Origin: Clostridiales bacterium mt11
GTDB taxonomy: Bacteria; Bacillota; Clostridia; Tissierellales; Tepidimicrobiaceae
DNA: 60,581 bases
Assembly: GCA_001282665.1 (NCBI GenBank)
Contig: LN874946.1
Location: 398,305-458,885 of the forward strand
Reading direction: 5' to 3'
Part shown: one piece after another, positions 35,787-46,938 of the stretch
How the letters are laid out: each line of letters opens with the position of its first letter
Position numbering within the stretch: position 1 is the stretch's first letter
Notes under the pieces: model-generated
What the model was told of the DNA's origin: nothing
The model's input: only the letters and a program-made list of their open reading frames with translations
Database searches by the model: none
Program-made: the position numbers and the translations under genes

Positions 35787-36818
35787 ATGGAAAGTATAAA
35801 AGTATTATCATTGTTTTCAGGAATAGGAGCATTTGAAAAGGCATTAACAAATTTAGACATTAACTATGAAATAGTAAATTATTGCGAAATAGATAAGTAT
35901 GCAAGTCATGCTTATAGCGTGATACACGCTGTAAGTGAAGATTTAAATTTAAAAGATATCACTAAGATAGATATAGGATGTCTACCTTATTGTGATTTGA
36001 TAACCCATGGATCGCCTTGTCAAGATTTCTCTGTATCGGGAGAAAATAAAGGTGGAGATGAGGGAAGTAATACAAGATCAAGTTTAATGTGGAATACTGT
36101 AAGCATAGTAAAACACATTAGACCTCGATATGTGGTGTGGGAGAATGTAAAAAATGTACTATCTAAGACACATGAACATAATTTTGATAAATATATTAAT
36201 ACTCTTAGAAAACTAGGCTATAACAATTATTATAAAGTATTAAATGCTAAAGATTTTAACATACCCCAAAATAGGGAACGTATATTTGTAGTGTCTGTTC
36301 GGAATGATGTTAAGATATCAGATACTTGGATAGAAGATATAAATACTAAGGAACTGAGTATGTGCTTAAAAGATATAATAGAACCTATAGAAATGGTTCC
36401 AGAAAAATATTATTTAAGTGAGAGTGTAACTAGTAAGTTAATATATAGACAAAATACTACGGCCAAGAGTGGAATTACAATAGTAGGAGATTTAAATAAT
36501 AGTGAACTAAAAATGAATAAACGCATATTTTCAACATTAGGCATATGTTCTACTATCCTTACCACTAATCCACCTAAAATATATATAGAAACTCCTACTG
36601 ATACTGGATATAAAATCAGAAAGCTAATGCCAGTAGAGTGTTGGCGGTTGATGGGTTTCAGTGATAAGGATTATTGGAGGGTAAAGGAGACACTAGAGAA
36701 AACATTTTATAAAGGGAAAGATAGGACAGACAGTCAAATGTATAAAATGGCAGGAAATTCCATAGTGGTAAATGTATTAGAGTCTATATTTAAAAGTTTA
36801 TTAATAGACCAGGATTAA
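35787..36818 (+). CDS. DNA cytosine-C5 methyltransferase
   Basis: The enzyme methylates cytosine at C5 using SAM. Motif I is LSLFSGIGAFEKAL near the start, motif IV with the catalytic cysteine is GSPCQDFSVSGENKGG, motif VI is ENVKNVL, motif VIII is IPQNRERIF, and motif X is KMAGNSIVVNVLESI. The target-recognition region lies at about residues 190-290. The frame is open from 35772, but TTGGAGG just upstream makes ATG 35787 the start (343 aa). No restriction partner is adjacent, so it is probably an orphan that protects phage DNA or alters regulation. Confidence 0.9.
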   Translation: MESIKVLSLFSGIGAFEKALTNLDINYEIVNYCEIDKYASHAYSVIHAVSEDLNLKDITKIDIGCLPYCDLITHGSPCQDFSVSGENKGGDEGSNTRSSLMWNTVSIVKHIRPRYVVWENVKNVLSKTHEHNFDKYINTLRKLGYNNYYKVLNAKDFNIPQNRERIFVVSVRNDVKISDTWIEDINTKELSMCLKDIIEPIEMVPEKYYLSESVTSKLIYRQNTTAKSGITIVGDLNNSELKMNKRIFSTLGICSTILTTNPPKIYIETPTDTGYKIRKLMPVECWRLMGFSDKDYWRVKETLEKTFYKGKDRTDSQMYKMAGNSIVVNVLESIFKSLLIDQD

Positions 36819-36836
36819 GTTCCTGGTCTTTTTTAT
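36807..36836 (+). terminator. Terminator overlapping the end of the methyltransferase gene
   Basis: The 8-bp stem GACCAGGA/TCCTGGTC has a 6-base loop containing the stop codon and is followed by a T run. The same 8-bp stem recurs in the terminator at 59446. Confidence 0.85.
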
Positions 36837-37007
36837 TTTTTGCATTCTATTTAAATATTCTGAAATATATTGAGGCAATACAAGAAAAATTATCTTTACA
36901 TTTAGCCTAGAACAAGCTTTTATAATAGCACTAATAGAATTCCTATAGTACCATTATATAATCGCTGCAATGGCCTATAAAAGCCTAATATGAGGAAAAT
37001 GCTCTAT

Positions 37008-37490
37008 TTAAAAGATATTTTTATAAATTTCATAAAAATGAGAAGAATCATCTAATAAATGACGAATATTTTTGTAATTTTGCCTTGCCGGAGGAGATTC
37101 TTCCTTCTCCCATCTAGAAATAGTTTTTCTATGAACATTTAATAAATCTCCTAATTTCTTTTGGGTTAAATTCAAATTCATTCTTATACTTATAATTTTA
37201 TTACCATAATCACTACTAATAAAATTAAAATAATCATCATATACAATTGAAGGTTTTACTTTAAGGGCTATACAAATTTTATTTATAATATCTATAGAAT
37301 GCTCTACTAAATTATTTTCATATCTAATTATAGTAGCTCTATCTAAATTGGATTTAGTGGCTAATTCTTCTTGAGTAAAATTATTAAGTAGTCTATAATA
37401 TTTGATACGAGAGCCTATAGTAGATAAATCAGAAATACCCTTTAATAAATTTTGATTGTGATTAAATGTTTCCGTAGTGATACTATTGCC
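37008..37490 (-). pseudogene. Double-HTH (XRE) regulator, 5' end lost at the junction
   Basis: On the minus strand an open frame ends at TAA 37008-37010. Read back from there it has two consecutive XRE-type helix-turn-helix units: RLLNNFTQEELATKSNLDRA then MNLNLTQKKLGDLLNVHRKT, each followed by its own recognition region. No ATG, GTG or TTG occurs in frame before the sequence runs into the sigK-like fragment at 37491, so the natural start has been cut off. It would have encoded a repressor-like protein of about 145 residues. The break coincides with the proposed attachment core. Confidence 0.75.
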
Positions 37491-37495
37491 AATGA
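37491..37495 (+). other. Proposed attachment core AATGA in sigK
   Basis: The plus strand to the right of this pentamer reads as sigK and the sequence to the left reads as the phage HTH gene. AATGA is the recombination core reported for the Bacillus subtilis skin element in sigK, where it also falls in the Glu-Asn-Glu codons. The match in sequence and in gene position is the evidence. Not tested. Confidence 0.55.
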
Positions 37496-37607
37496 AATAT
37501 TGATGACTATAAGGGCTAATAAAAAATCCAAAATAGAGGTATCATTACAAGAGCCTATAGGAGTAGATAAAGAAGGCAATGAATTACCCTTAACGGTTTA
37601 TCTATCT
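37491..37607 (+). pseudogene. sigK: Internal fragment of sigma-K (sigK)
   Basis: About 38 codons read NEILMTIRANKKSKIEV then SLQEPIGVDKEGNELPL, the segment of sporulation sigma factors SigK/SigE between regions 2 and 3. DKEGNE and SLQEPIG favour sigK. Homology begins at the AATGA core and stops about 37605, where the frame changes to VYLSS and enters DNA next to the recombinase gene. Neither the N-terminal nor the C-terminal part of sigK is in the window. SigK is normally needed late in the mother cell. Confidence 0.75.
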
Positions 37608-37648
37608 TCAAGGGTACATATTGAAAAATACATAAGTATAGGGTTTGT

Positions 37649-39196
37649 CTATTTAGGCAGCTTTGGAAACAAAGTTAGAGTAAATTGGTCATTTCTTTGC
37701 TCTTTTTCTTTTTCATATACGGCAGAATCTAATACAGACTTAAGTAGTTTATTTTTCCTTTCTGGATCATCAGTCTTAGGGTATAGGTCCAATACCTTTT
37801 TTACCTTAGGAATTATATTTCGTTGAGCATCAATTCTTTTTTCTTCATTTTTTATATTTTTAGAAGTATTCTCTATGTTGAATTTAGTGTCATCAATCCT
37901 TTGAGCTAATAACTGTGACCTTTCTAAATAAGTATTTACATCATAAATTCCTCTTTCAAGTAAATCGTGTAAATTGTTTTTCTGCTTTTCTAATTCTTCT
38001 AATTCATTTTTTAGTCTGCTTAGGGAAAGTTTATGCATTCTTAAAGTATTGTTTGCTTTAGATTTATTTTCCTTGTCTTCTACATTGTCCCATTCAGCTT
38101 TATATTCTTCTAGCCATTCCTCTAGTCCTTTGAGAAGTCTTTGTTCTACAAACTTAAACTTAGAACTTTTATTGTTACAACTAGTGTTATAACAGACTAT
38201 ATGAGGGTCTATATTGTTGGTATATGGTCTATACACCATAGAAGAACCACATTTTGAACAAATGATAATACCAGCCAAAGGATTAGTTATTTTAGTTTTA
38301 TATGGCACATGGCTTCTCTTTTTAAGGATTTCTTGAGCTTTATCAAATATATCATTACTTATTAATGGTTCATGTTTACCTTTTACACTTATCCATTCTT
38401 CACGGGGTAAACTTTTTACTTCTTTTATTTGTTCAGGATTATCAGATTTTTTATATACTTTCTTTCTCCATTGAATCTTTCCAACATATACTTCATTCTT
38501 AATGATATTTAGGACCAAGTGACTGGACCAGTTTTTTCCCGTGTATGTTTTATACCCTAGCTCGTTCAATTTATTAGCAATTTTACCGCCGCCCATGTTG
38601 TGGTTTGCATATAAATCAAATATCATTTTAACAATAGGTGCTTGTTCTGGATGTGGAGTTAGAGTTCTGGTTTTCCCTTCACAGACGATTTCATATCCAA
38701 AGGGAGGTAATGGTCCTAAAAAGTTTCCATCTTCTATAGAACGAACTCTGCCACGTTGTAAACGTCTATTTATTATTTTTAATTCCTTCCTAGCCATAAA
38801 AGCTTCAAACTCAGAATATTCTTCGTCAAATTCATCTTGAAGGTCATAAGTTTTTCTAGGAGTAATAATTTTTGTGTTAGATTCTTTGAAAGTTTCTAGT
38901 ATTAAACCTTGCTCCTGCATATTGCCACGACCTAATCTATCCATGTCCATTACTAGAACTGCATCGTATTCTTTATTCTTGACTTCTTTTAGTAATTCAA
39001 GCATTTCAGGTCTATGAACTAAACTCTCCCCAGAAACTATTTCTTCACGAATCCTTAATATATTAAGGCCTTTCTCCTTGGCCACTTTAAGCAATATTTT
39101 TTTATGTTTAGCTAAAGTTTCACCTTCACCATACTTTTCAGCTTCTTCATCAGCCCTAGACTTACGAAGATACATGCAAATACGATCCATAGTCAT
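37649..39196 (-). CDS. Large serine recombinase (skin/phage integrase type)
   Basis: The 515-residue enzyme has an N-terminal resolvase catalytic domain with the nucleophilic serine at residue 13 (MYLRKSRADEE) and the block VLVMDMDRLGRGNMQEQG. A recombinase domain follows (GKIANKLNELGYKTYTGKNW), then a zinc ribbon (CSKCGSSMVYR with CYNTSCNN) and a long coiled coil before a short end. These features define large serine integrases used by phages and skin elements. ATG 39196 follows GAGGTGATTTT. Its 3' end lies about 40 bases from the sigK fragment, as expected for the enzyme acting on that site. Confidence 0.92.
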   Translation of the reverse strand: MTMDRICMYLRKSRADEEAEKYGEGETLAKHKKILLKVAKEKGLNILRIREEIVSGESLVHRPEMLELLKEVKNKEYDAVLVMDMDRLGRGNMQEQGLILETFKESNTKIITPRKTYDLQDEFDEEYSEFEAFMARKELKIINRRLQRGRVRSIEDGNFLGPLPPFGYEIVCEGKTRTLTPHPEQAPIVKMIFDLYANHNMGGGKIANKLNELGYKTYTGKNWSSHLVLNIIKNEVYVGKIQWRKKVYKKSDNPEQIKEVKSLPREEWISVKGKHEPLISNDIFDKAQEILKKRSHVPYKTKITNPLAGIIICSKCGSSMVYRPYTNNIDPHIVCYNTSCNNKSSKFKFVEQRLLKGLEEWLEEYKAEWDNVEDKENKSKANNTLRMHKLSLSRLKNELEELEKQKNNLHDLLERGIYDVNTYLERSQLLAQRIDDTKFNIENTSKNIKNEEKRIDAQRNIIPKVKKVLDLYPKTDDPERKNKLLKSVLDSAVYEKEKEQRNDQFTLTLFPKLPK

Positions 39197-39452
39197 AAAA
39201 TCACCTCATTGGTATTTATATGTTTATTATATTGGAATATTGGGGAAAAGGAAAGTAGTTTAGTTGAAGTTATGTGGAATAGGCCTACAATAAGTGAAAT
39301 ATATGTTCTTTTGTTATTATGGCGTATTTAAATTAAAATGTAGAAATAAATAAAATAATTTACTTTTAACTATGAAATAATATTTTTTAAGAATAAAGTT
39401 CCTTTTGAGTACATAATATTATATAATGATCATGACAAGGAGGGATAATAAA
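39197..39452. other. Intergenic region upstream of the recombinase
   Basis: This AT-rich gap contains a TATAAT box for the minus strand (39226-39231 on the plus strand as ATTATA), about 30 bases before the recombinase start, probably its promoter. No other feature was seen. Confidence 0.4.
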
Positions 39453-39590
39453 ATGAAAGAGCTTATTTGTACAACTTTATTGACAATAATTACCTATACC
39501 GCTACGCAGTTTTTCTCCATAAATAATTCAGCTTTGGAAGCGTTGGTAAATTCAATCCAGTTGTTATCCCAATCTTTTTTATGTGGGTAA
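39453..39590 (+). CDS. Small hydrophobic protein, 45 residues
   Basis: A frame from ATG 39453 to TAA 39590 follows the very strong site AAGGAGGGATAATAAA. The N-terminal 25 residues are hydrophobic (LICTTLLTIITYTATQFF). It may be a membrane peptide or a fragment of a longer one. Family not recognised. Confidence 0.4.
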   Translation: MKELICTTLLTIITYTATQFFSINNSALEALVNSIQLLSQSFLCG

Positions 39591-39728
39591 GAGTTCCTAA
39601 AAATTATCTAAAAGTTATGTGTTTTAAAAGCGTAAATATAAAATATCTAATAAATATTAAATTAGATGATTGCAAAATCTCTGATACTCATTTTTACTCA
39701 TTTTAGAGAAATTAGGCAGGATTTATTG

Positions 39729-40016
39729 ATGTTAGATCAAACAAATGATAGTAGAATACTCAAACAGAATTTTGGAGATATAATGTATTTGTCTACTATT
39801 GAAGTAAATAATGGAATAATTGATTTGTCATATTATATTGATGAGGGAAGCTTAATTATTCAATCTAAAAATAGAGTTAAATATAAGGTATTCTTTAGAA
39901 TATCCGAAGACCTTTTTCAAAAAGTAAATTCAGTGTTTACTGATAATAAAGGTATTTCATATAACAGTGATAGCGTGAAAAATAATTCGAAGCAAAGCAA
40001 AAATGAGTATACTTAA
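39729..40016 (+). CDS. Hypothetical protein next to the IS110 element
   Basis: The frame extends from 39666, but ATG 39729 (MLDQTNDSRILKQ) is a plausible start, giving 95 residues. Strand-rich centre (YLSTIEVNNGIIDLSYYID) and a polar Lys/Asn-rich end. No family recognised. It may be a remnant of cargo disrupted by the neighbouring insertion. Confidence 0.35.
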   Translation: MLDQTNDSRILKQNFGDIMYLSTIEVNNGIIDLSYYIDEGSLIIQSKNRVKYKVFFRISEDLFQKVNSVFTDNKGISYNSDSVKNNSKQSKNEYT

Positions 40017-40029
40017 TAAAGGCCTATAA

Positions 40030-41440
40030 AGGTCTCAAAAATTAAGTTTAATTTTGTTTATAGCTATGCCACAGAAATATCCGTATCTTTTATAATACCA
40101 TTAGAGATTAATAGTTTTATAGCTTGATTAAGGGCTTTCTCTTTTTGTTTATTCATTAATTCTTGTGGCATATCAATTTTATATAGATCAGAAGGATTCC
40201 ATACTTCCTCTGTTACAAACATATTATAAATAGCAGTTAGTATCATCCTCGCTATAACGATAATTGCTCTCTTTTTTCCTCTCCTTTTGTAAATGCATTC
40301 ATATTTATTTTTGTAGTAAGGAGATTTGTCCGATTTAACGGCAGTATGGGCAACTTGTACCAATGCTGGTTTGAGGTAAACTCCAGCACGTGTAATTCGA
40401 ACAGATTTCTTCTTACCAGCAGATTCATTGTTGCCTGGTGTTAAACCAACCCGGCAACACAAACGCTTAGAGCTGGAAAATTGAGACATACCAATACCAA
40501 TCTCAGAAATAATAGTGATAGCTGAGTCCCTTTTGACCCCGGGAATGGTACATAAAATATTTACATGATTTTCATAGGGCATAATCATCTTATTTAAATT
40601 TTCATCAATCTCTGCAATTGATGAAGTGACATAATTAAGATGTGATCTAACCATTAATATGCGTTCTTTTTGTTCTTGTGTCATTTGGTAACCTTCAATA
40701 GATTCAATTACTAGATCTGCTTTTTTCTTTAAGCTTTTTTGTAAAAGTGAAGTACAATAGTCTGGGTTAAATGAATCTGAAGAAATTAGATAGTCTGTGA
40801 TGGAAGTGGCAGATTTGCCAAACATGTCGGAAACGACAGCATCAAAGGCTACATTACCAACAGTGAAAGCATTTTGAAATCTATTTTTTTCACTACTTCT
40901 ACAAGAAACAAGTTTTGAACGATGACGAGTATATTCACGAAGAATACTAATTGGCTTACTGGGGATATAAACTTCCAGATACTAAACCTAAACGAAACAG
41001 ATCACCAATCCATTTAGAATCTTTGACATCATCCTTATTACCTTTTATTGCTTTAACCCATTTAGGGTTAGCAATGGTTACGTTGATAGTGTCCTCTAAA
41101 ATGTTAAAAACAGGTATCCAATACTTTCCTGTAGATTCCATGTATACATCATAGCAGTTGTTATCAATAAGCCATTGCTTAAATTGTAAGATGGAATTAT
41201 TAAAAGTAGAGAATCTCTTTTTTGAATAATGTGGGGTAATCCCCTGTGAAATGATGATTGTGGCAACGAGAAAAGTTTTATGCACATCGACACCACAACA
41301 AATAGGATAAACAACTTTCATAGCACAGCCTCCTTTTAAGATAATGAGGAGAAGACATTGACTGAATCGTCACACATATAACTATTAGCTAAAGCAATGA
41401 TTAGCGTGCGGACTTTTAGTACCAATTATTTGTGCTTGAA
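40030..41440 (-). mobile_element. IS110-family insertion sequence, inactivated
   Basis: The element carries one transposase gene on the minus strand, broken by a frameshift, and a noncoding stretch of about 115 bases upstream of it (41322-41440). IS110 elements have no clear terminal inverted repeats, so the ends given here are approximate, set by the neighbouring genes. The upstream noncoding end is where IS110 elements of the IS621 type encode their bridge RNA. The element adjoins the 5' end of the metallophosphoesterase fragment. Confidence 0.7.
40064..41321 (-). pseudogene. IS110-family transposase, frameshifted
   Basis: The N-terminal part (40956-41321) has the RuvC-like DEDD domain start CGVDVHKTFLVATI and ESTGKYWIPVFNIL. 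The C-terminal part (40064-40825) has the transposase_20 domain LCTIPGVKRDSAITIISEIG with the serine-bearing end. Between them, after SGSLYP, the sequence SKPISILREYTRHRSKL continues in another frame, so a single-base change near 40955 broke the gene. Otherwise it would be complete at about 420 residues. Confidence 0.85.
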
Positions 41441-41442
41441 AG

Positions 41443-42119
41443 ATGGTTCTTATTAATAGTGATAAAAGTGAGCAAAAAGATTTCCAATATGATTTATTTC
41501 CGGCGCTAAAGAAGAGCTTGACACAATTAAATAAGGATAGGAAAATAGATTTAATTCTCTTATCTGGCGATTTAATTGATAAGAGAGGAAGGGGATTTGA
41601 AAATATAGATGTAGCATTTAATCGATTTAGAAAAGAATTTATATTGCCTATTAGTGAAGAGTTGAATATCCCAGAGAATTTATTTATACTAACTCCAGGT
41701 AATCATGATGTTGATCGAACTAAAATTAACCCTAATACAGATAGGGGTCTTAAAATTAACCTACAAAATACAGATGTTGTTAATAGGGAGATTGAAGAAA
41801 ATAATCCTGATAATATAAGGGGTATATTGTCATATAAAAATTTTGAAAGAGAATTTTATAAAGATAGTGATAATTCAATAATAACTGATTTTCATTCATC
41901 ACACATAATAAATATAGATGGATTGAGGTTTAGTATATCTTGTATAAACTCAGCATGGACATGTTATGAATCAGATGAAACAGATAGGCTGATTATAGGA
42001 GATAGACAAATAAGTAATGCATATAACGAAATTAAAGATTGTGATGTTAAGATAGCTTTGATGCATCATCATTTTGATTTACTAATAAAGTTTGATAAGC
42101 GTGATGTAAAAAATAAAAT
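41443..42119 (+). pseudogene. Metallophosphoesterase fragment (calcineurin-like)
   Basis: The fragment carries the metal-binding motifs GDLIDKRG, PGNHDVDR and the histidine run ALMHHHFDLL, which define calcineurin-like phosphoesterases. The N-terminal DxH motif and its start are missing, cut away next to the IS110 end. The C-terminal GHxH motif is missing at the IS3 insertion. Together with the Sel1-repeat gene beyond the IS it may once have been a single protein, perhaps accessory cargo of the prophage. Confidence 0.7.
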
Positions 42120-42188
42120 TGGATAGGTTACACTTAATAGGACAGATCTTTACTTAACATGGTACAATAAAATCAGGAGGAGATTTTA

Positions 42189-42466
42189 ATGACCAGGAAA
42201 CGTTATGATGAAGATTTTAAAAGACAGTTAGTAAAGATCTATAACCAAGGAAATCACAGCTATAGAAGCCTTGCTGATGAATATGGTGTAGCTGCCCCTA
42301 CTATCAGAACATGGGTAATGAGATATAATAATTCCCAGTCTTTTAATATAGAAGAAAATAGAACTGAAGAAGATAGAGAATTAATAGAGCTTAGAAAGAA
42401 AGTAAAACAACTGGAAATGGAGAATGATATCTTAAAGCAGGCAGCACTACTACTAGGCAAAAAGTA

Positions 42467-42467
<1 letters not shown>
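42189..42467 (+). CDS. IS3-family transposase OrfA
   Basis: The 92-residue protein has the OrfA helix-turn-helix (HSYRSLADEYGVAAPTIRTW) and a C-terminal leucine zipper (LRKKVKQLEMENDILKQAA). The end GGC AAA AAG TAG contains the slip-prone run CAAAAAG, where IS3 elements usually shift by -1 into orfB. Start ATG 42189 follows AGGAGGAGATTTTA. It is the only intact gene in the element. Confidence 0.85.
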
Positions 42468-43326
<859 letters not shown>

Positions 43327-43378
43327 TTTTAAATAAAATCTATGTTAAGTATGATTTTATCTAAAAAGGGGTTGCCAA

Positions 43379-46300
43379 TCCAGTATTTAATCCTATTGGT
43401 TCATTAAGTATAAATAATATTCAATCATTGTTATCAATCAATGGACATCAATTACGACTTCCTAGGATTGAAATTAAAATGAATAGCATAAGAGATCAAA
43501 TAATTATAAATAATAATAAAATTCAACTAATTAATAAAGAGTTTGCAGATTATGTTGTCAGCTATTATTTTAGCAAAAAAGATGTCAAAGAATTTATAAA
43601 ATGTATTTTTGATTGGTTTGCACATGGCCAAGAAGTAGAGTATGCTCTAATTGGAGACTTCTTAAGATATGGTAAAAGATATGAAAAAATGAACTACATA
43701 AAAATCGAAGAGTTATTAGATAGGTTTATTAACAAAAAATATGAATTAGGAGATGCAAACTCTTTATTCAAATTAGGCATATATATTTATTATGAATATG
43801 CAGAAATGAAAAATTATGCTATTAAACTTCTTGAAAAAGCTAATGATATGAATAATTTAGATGCTAAAGCTGCATTAGGAATTTGTTATTTAGATGGAAG
43901 TAACTTAAATGAAATTAATAAAGTAAGAGGCGAAAAATTATTAAGAGAAGTAGTTGTATTAGATAACATTAAGGCTAAAGAAATATTAGGTAACATGTTA
44001 ATTAAAGGAAATATAATAAAGAGGAATGAGATTGAAGGGGAGAAGCTTTTAGAAGAAGCTACTCTAAAAGGGAGTAATTTTGCTAAATATACATTAGCTG
44101 TGAGAACATTATTTGGGTATGGTATAAAAGCTGATTCAGACAAAGGAAAGAAATCACTTTATGAATTAATAGAGGAAAATGATACTAAAGCAATGATTGC
44201 ACTTGGGGAAGCGCTAATAGACGGAATTGGTAGTAGTTTTAATGTAGACGAAGGAATAAAGTTATTGAATAATGCCATTGATCTAGGAAATAATAGAGCA
44301 AAATTATATTTAGCATGTAGATTTGTTTTAGGTGAAGGAGTAGAGCAAGATTGTAGAAAAGGAATAAGAATGGTTGAAGAACTAGCTGAAAAGGGAGAGA
44401 CAGATGCTAAACTTTATCTAGCGAATTATTAATTAAAGGAAGATATGTAGATAAAAACGTTGAAAAAGGCTTAGATATATTAAAAAAATTGATGAGAGGT
44501 AATAATACAGATGCTATCATTGTATACTCTAAATTACTTATAGAAGGAAAAGGGATTAATCAGGACATTAATGAAGGAATTAAGTTATTAGAAGATCTAG
44601 TAGAGAAAGATAATTTAGATGCTATCCATGAATTAGGCAAGTTATTAATAGATGATGAATTTGTCAATAAAAATCCTGAAAGAGGAATAGATTTACTTGA
44701 ACAAGCTTATAGAAAAGGGAATATGGATTCAGGTAGATTGTTAGCTTTTTTCTTAATTAGTGATAGTAATAATTTATACAAAAATAAAGTAAAAGGGAAG
44801 AGTATAATAAATAAGCTAATTGAACAAGGAGATAAAGAGACAAAAACAAGATATGGTATTAGACTTTTAAATATAGGTAAAGAAAAGGAGCTAGGAATTA
44901 AGTTGCTAGAGGATGCTGTAAGTGAAGGAGATTCAAATGCTAAAACTATATTAGCTGACGAGTTAGTGACAGGTAGAACTATAACTCGAGATATAATTAG
45001 AGATAGAGAGCTTTTTGATGAAGCAATTAAATCTGGAAATGTTATTGCATTCAGGATTTTGGGCTATAGGCTTTTGTTTAATGATAGTTTGAAACGAAAC
45101 TCTAATTATGGTTGTAAGCTTTTATTAAGGGGCATAGAACGTGGGGACTCTATGGCTAAAGTCATATTAGGTCATGGCATACTTTTAGGATATGCTGAAA
45201 ATTATAAATTAGAAGAAGGCATAAGATTATTAGAAGAAGCATCATCAGAAGAACTAATTGCATACACTATTTTAGGAGAGTTTCTTGTTAAAGGGATATA
45301 TATAAGTCAAAATAAGATTAAAGGAGAGAAATTATTAAACTATGCTTCTGAAAAAGGTAATATTAATGCTACAATGTTACTTATCAAAATGTTATTAGAT
45401 GGTGAATATTTAAAGCAGGATAAAATAAAAGGAGAACAATTGTTGATAGAAGCAGTGGATAAAGGGGAGTGTCAGGCTAAAATCGAATTAGCAAATAGAA
45501 TAATAAGTGAAAAAAATTATGAAAAAAATCTCAAAAGAGGTATTGAAATTTTTGAGGAATTAGTTGGAGAGAAAAACAGTGAAGCTATGTTAGAATATGG
45601 GAATATGCTTGTTGAAGGAAGAGATAAAGATATAGATAAGGGAGTAGATATGCTAAGATTAGCAATAAAAAATGGAAGTGCTGAAGCAATGTATGATTTA
45701 GGTAATAGATTGATTTTTGGAATAGATATTGCTCAAGATAAGAAAAAAGGCTTCGAACTTCTTAAGAAATCAAGTAATGCAGGTAATAAATATGCTAAAT
45801 TAAATATAGCAGAAGTTTTAATTAATGGAGAAGTAACTGAAAAAAATACTGATGAAGGACTAAAGTTATTAAATGAATTAATAAACGATGGTTTTAAAGA
45901 TGCAAGAAGACAACTAGCATTTAGATTAATTAAGGGTGATAGAATACCTAAAAATATAGAAAAGGGAAAACAACTTATTGAAGGTCTAATACATGAAGAT
46001 GATATAAAGACTATTATTAAATATGGAGAAATTTTATTAGATGGAGTTTATCTAGAGAAAGATGTAGTAAGAGGGCAAAAATTATTGGAGTTTGCTGAAA
46101 TGGAGGACTCCTTTGATGTATCCTATTATATTAGGGAAAAGATATATTAAAGGGGACGGGTTGAAGAAGCATAAATCTAAAGGAACAAAAAAATTTAAGA
46201 AGGCAATAGATGTGGGAAACATATTAGCAAAATTTGAATATGGTATAAGAATGAAATATGGTATTGATATCCCTAAAAATGTTAAAAAGGGAGAGCAATA

Positions 46301-46871
46301 TATCAAAGAAGCTCTATACCAACGAGATAGTAGCAATAAATATGACTTTGGAGTTGTTGCCTATAAACTTAAGGATTATAAAATAGCAGCAGAATTGTTT
46401 TATGATGCGTATAAAAATAACATAAAAATAGCAGGAGTTTCTTTGGCATACATGTCAAGAAGAGATGAGATTAAGGATAAGAAAAGTATTCCAGGTGTTA
46501 AAGAACTATTACAACCAGAATTAGATGATAATGCTCCTAATGCAAAAATTAATTTGGCTTTGAGTTTAGTTAAAAAGTTTAGTAATAATCAAAATTGGAA
46601 AGAAGCTGATAAAGTTTTTAGTACCCTAGATTCTTGTGTTTCAGAAATTGAATGGTGGTATGATTATTCTCTACAAGGAGATTATGAAGGAGACTTAGTT
46701 CTAGGATGGATGGGTAGACATGACTTGATTGATAATTATGATAACATATCTTTTAGTGAACGATTGGATAGAGCGAAGAAAAACGGGTGGGACATTCCAA
46801 AATGGATGTTTCAAAAAAGTCATGGCGAGTGTTTTAAAGCTATGTCTCAGACGGCAGTAAGCAAGGAGTAG
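43379..46871 (+). pseudogene. Long Sel1-repeat protein, broken by two frameshifts
   Basis: More than 1,100 residues of Sel1-type repeats (each about 36 residues, for example ANDMNNLDAKAALGICYLDG and EKGNINATMLLIKMLLDG) stretch across three frames. The first runs to a stop at 44432, where LANLLIKGRYVDKN would continue after a 1-base change. The second runs to 46150, where the frame changes near 46130 into LGKRYIKGDGLKK. The last 130 residues have a different, Trp-rich domain ending in SHGECFKAMSQTAVSKE. Sel1 repeats form helical solenoids for protein contact. The 5' end is cut by the IS3. Confidence 0.75.
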
Positions 46872-46905
46872 TAATAAAATAGTAAAACCAAATATCTTGA
46901 AATTC

Positions 46906-46938
46906 AATCGGTGTGATTAACTTGGCACCGATTTTTTA
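46906..46938 (+). terminator. Terminator after the Sel1-repeat gene
   Basis: An 8-bp perfect stem AATCGGTG/CACCGATT with a 12-base loop is followed by a T run. Confidence 0.8.

Noticed and set aside
37452..37826. A 124-residue plus-strand gene over the sigK fragment and recombinase end
   Set aside because: Only the first 50 codons have homology; the rest is antisense to the recombinase C-terminus, so it is a chance fusion at the junction.
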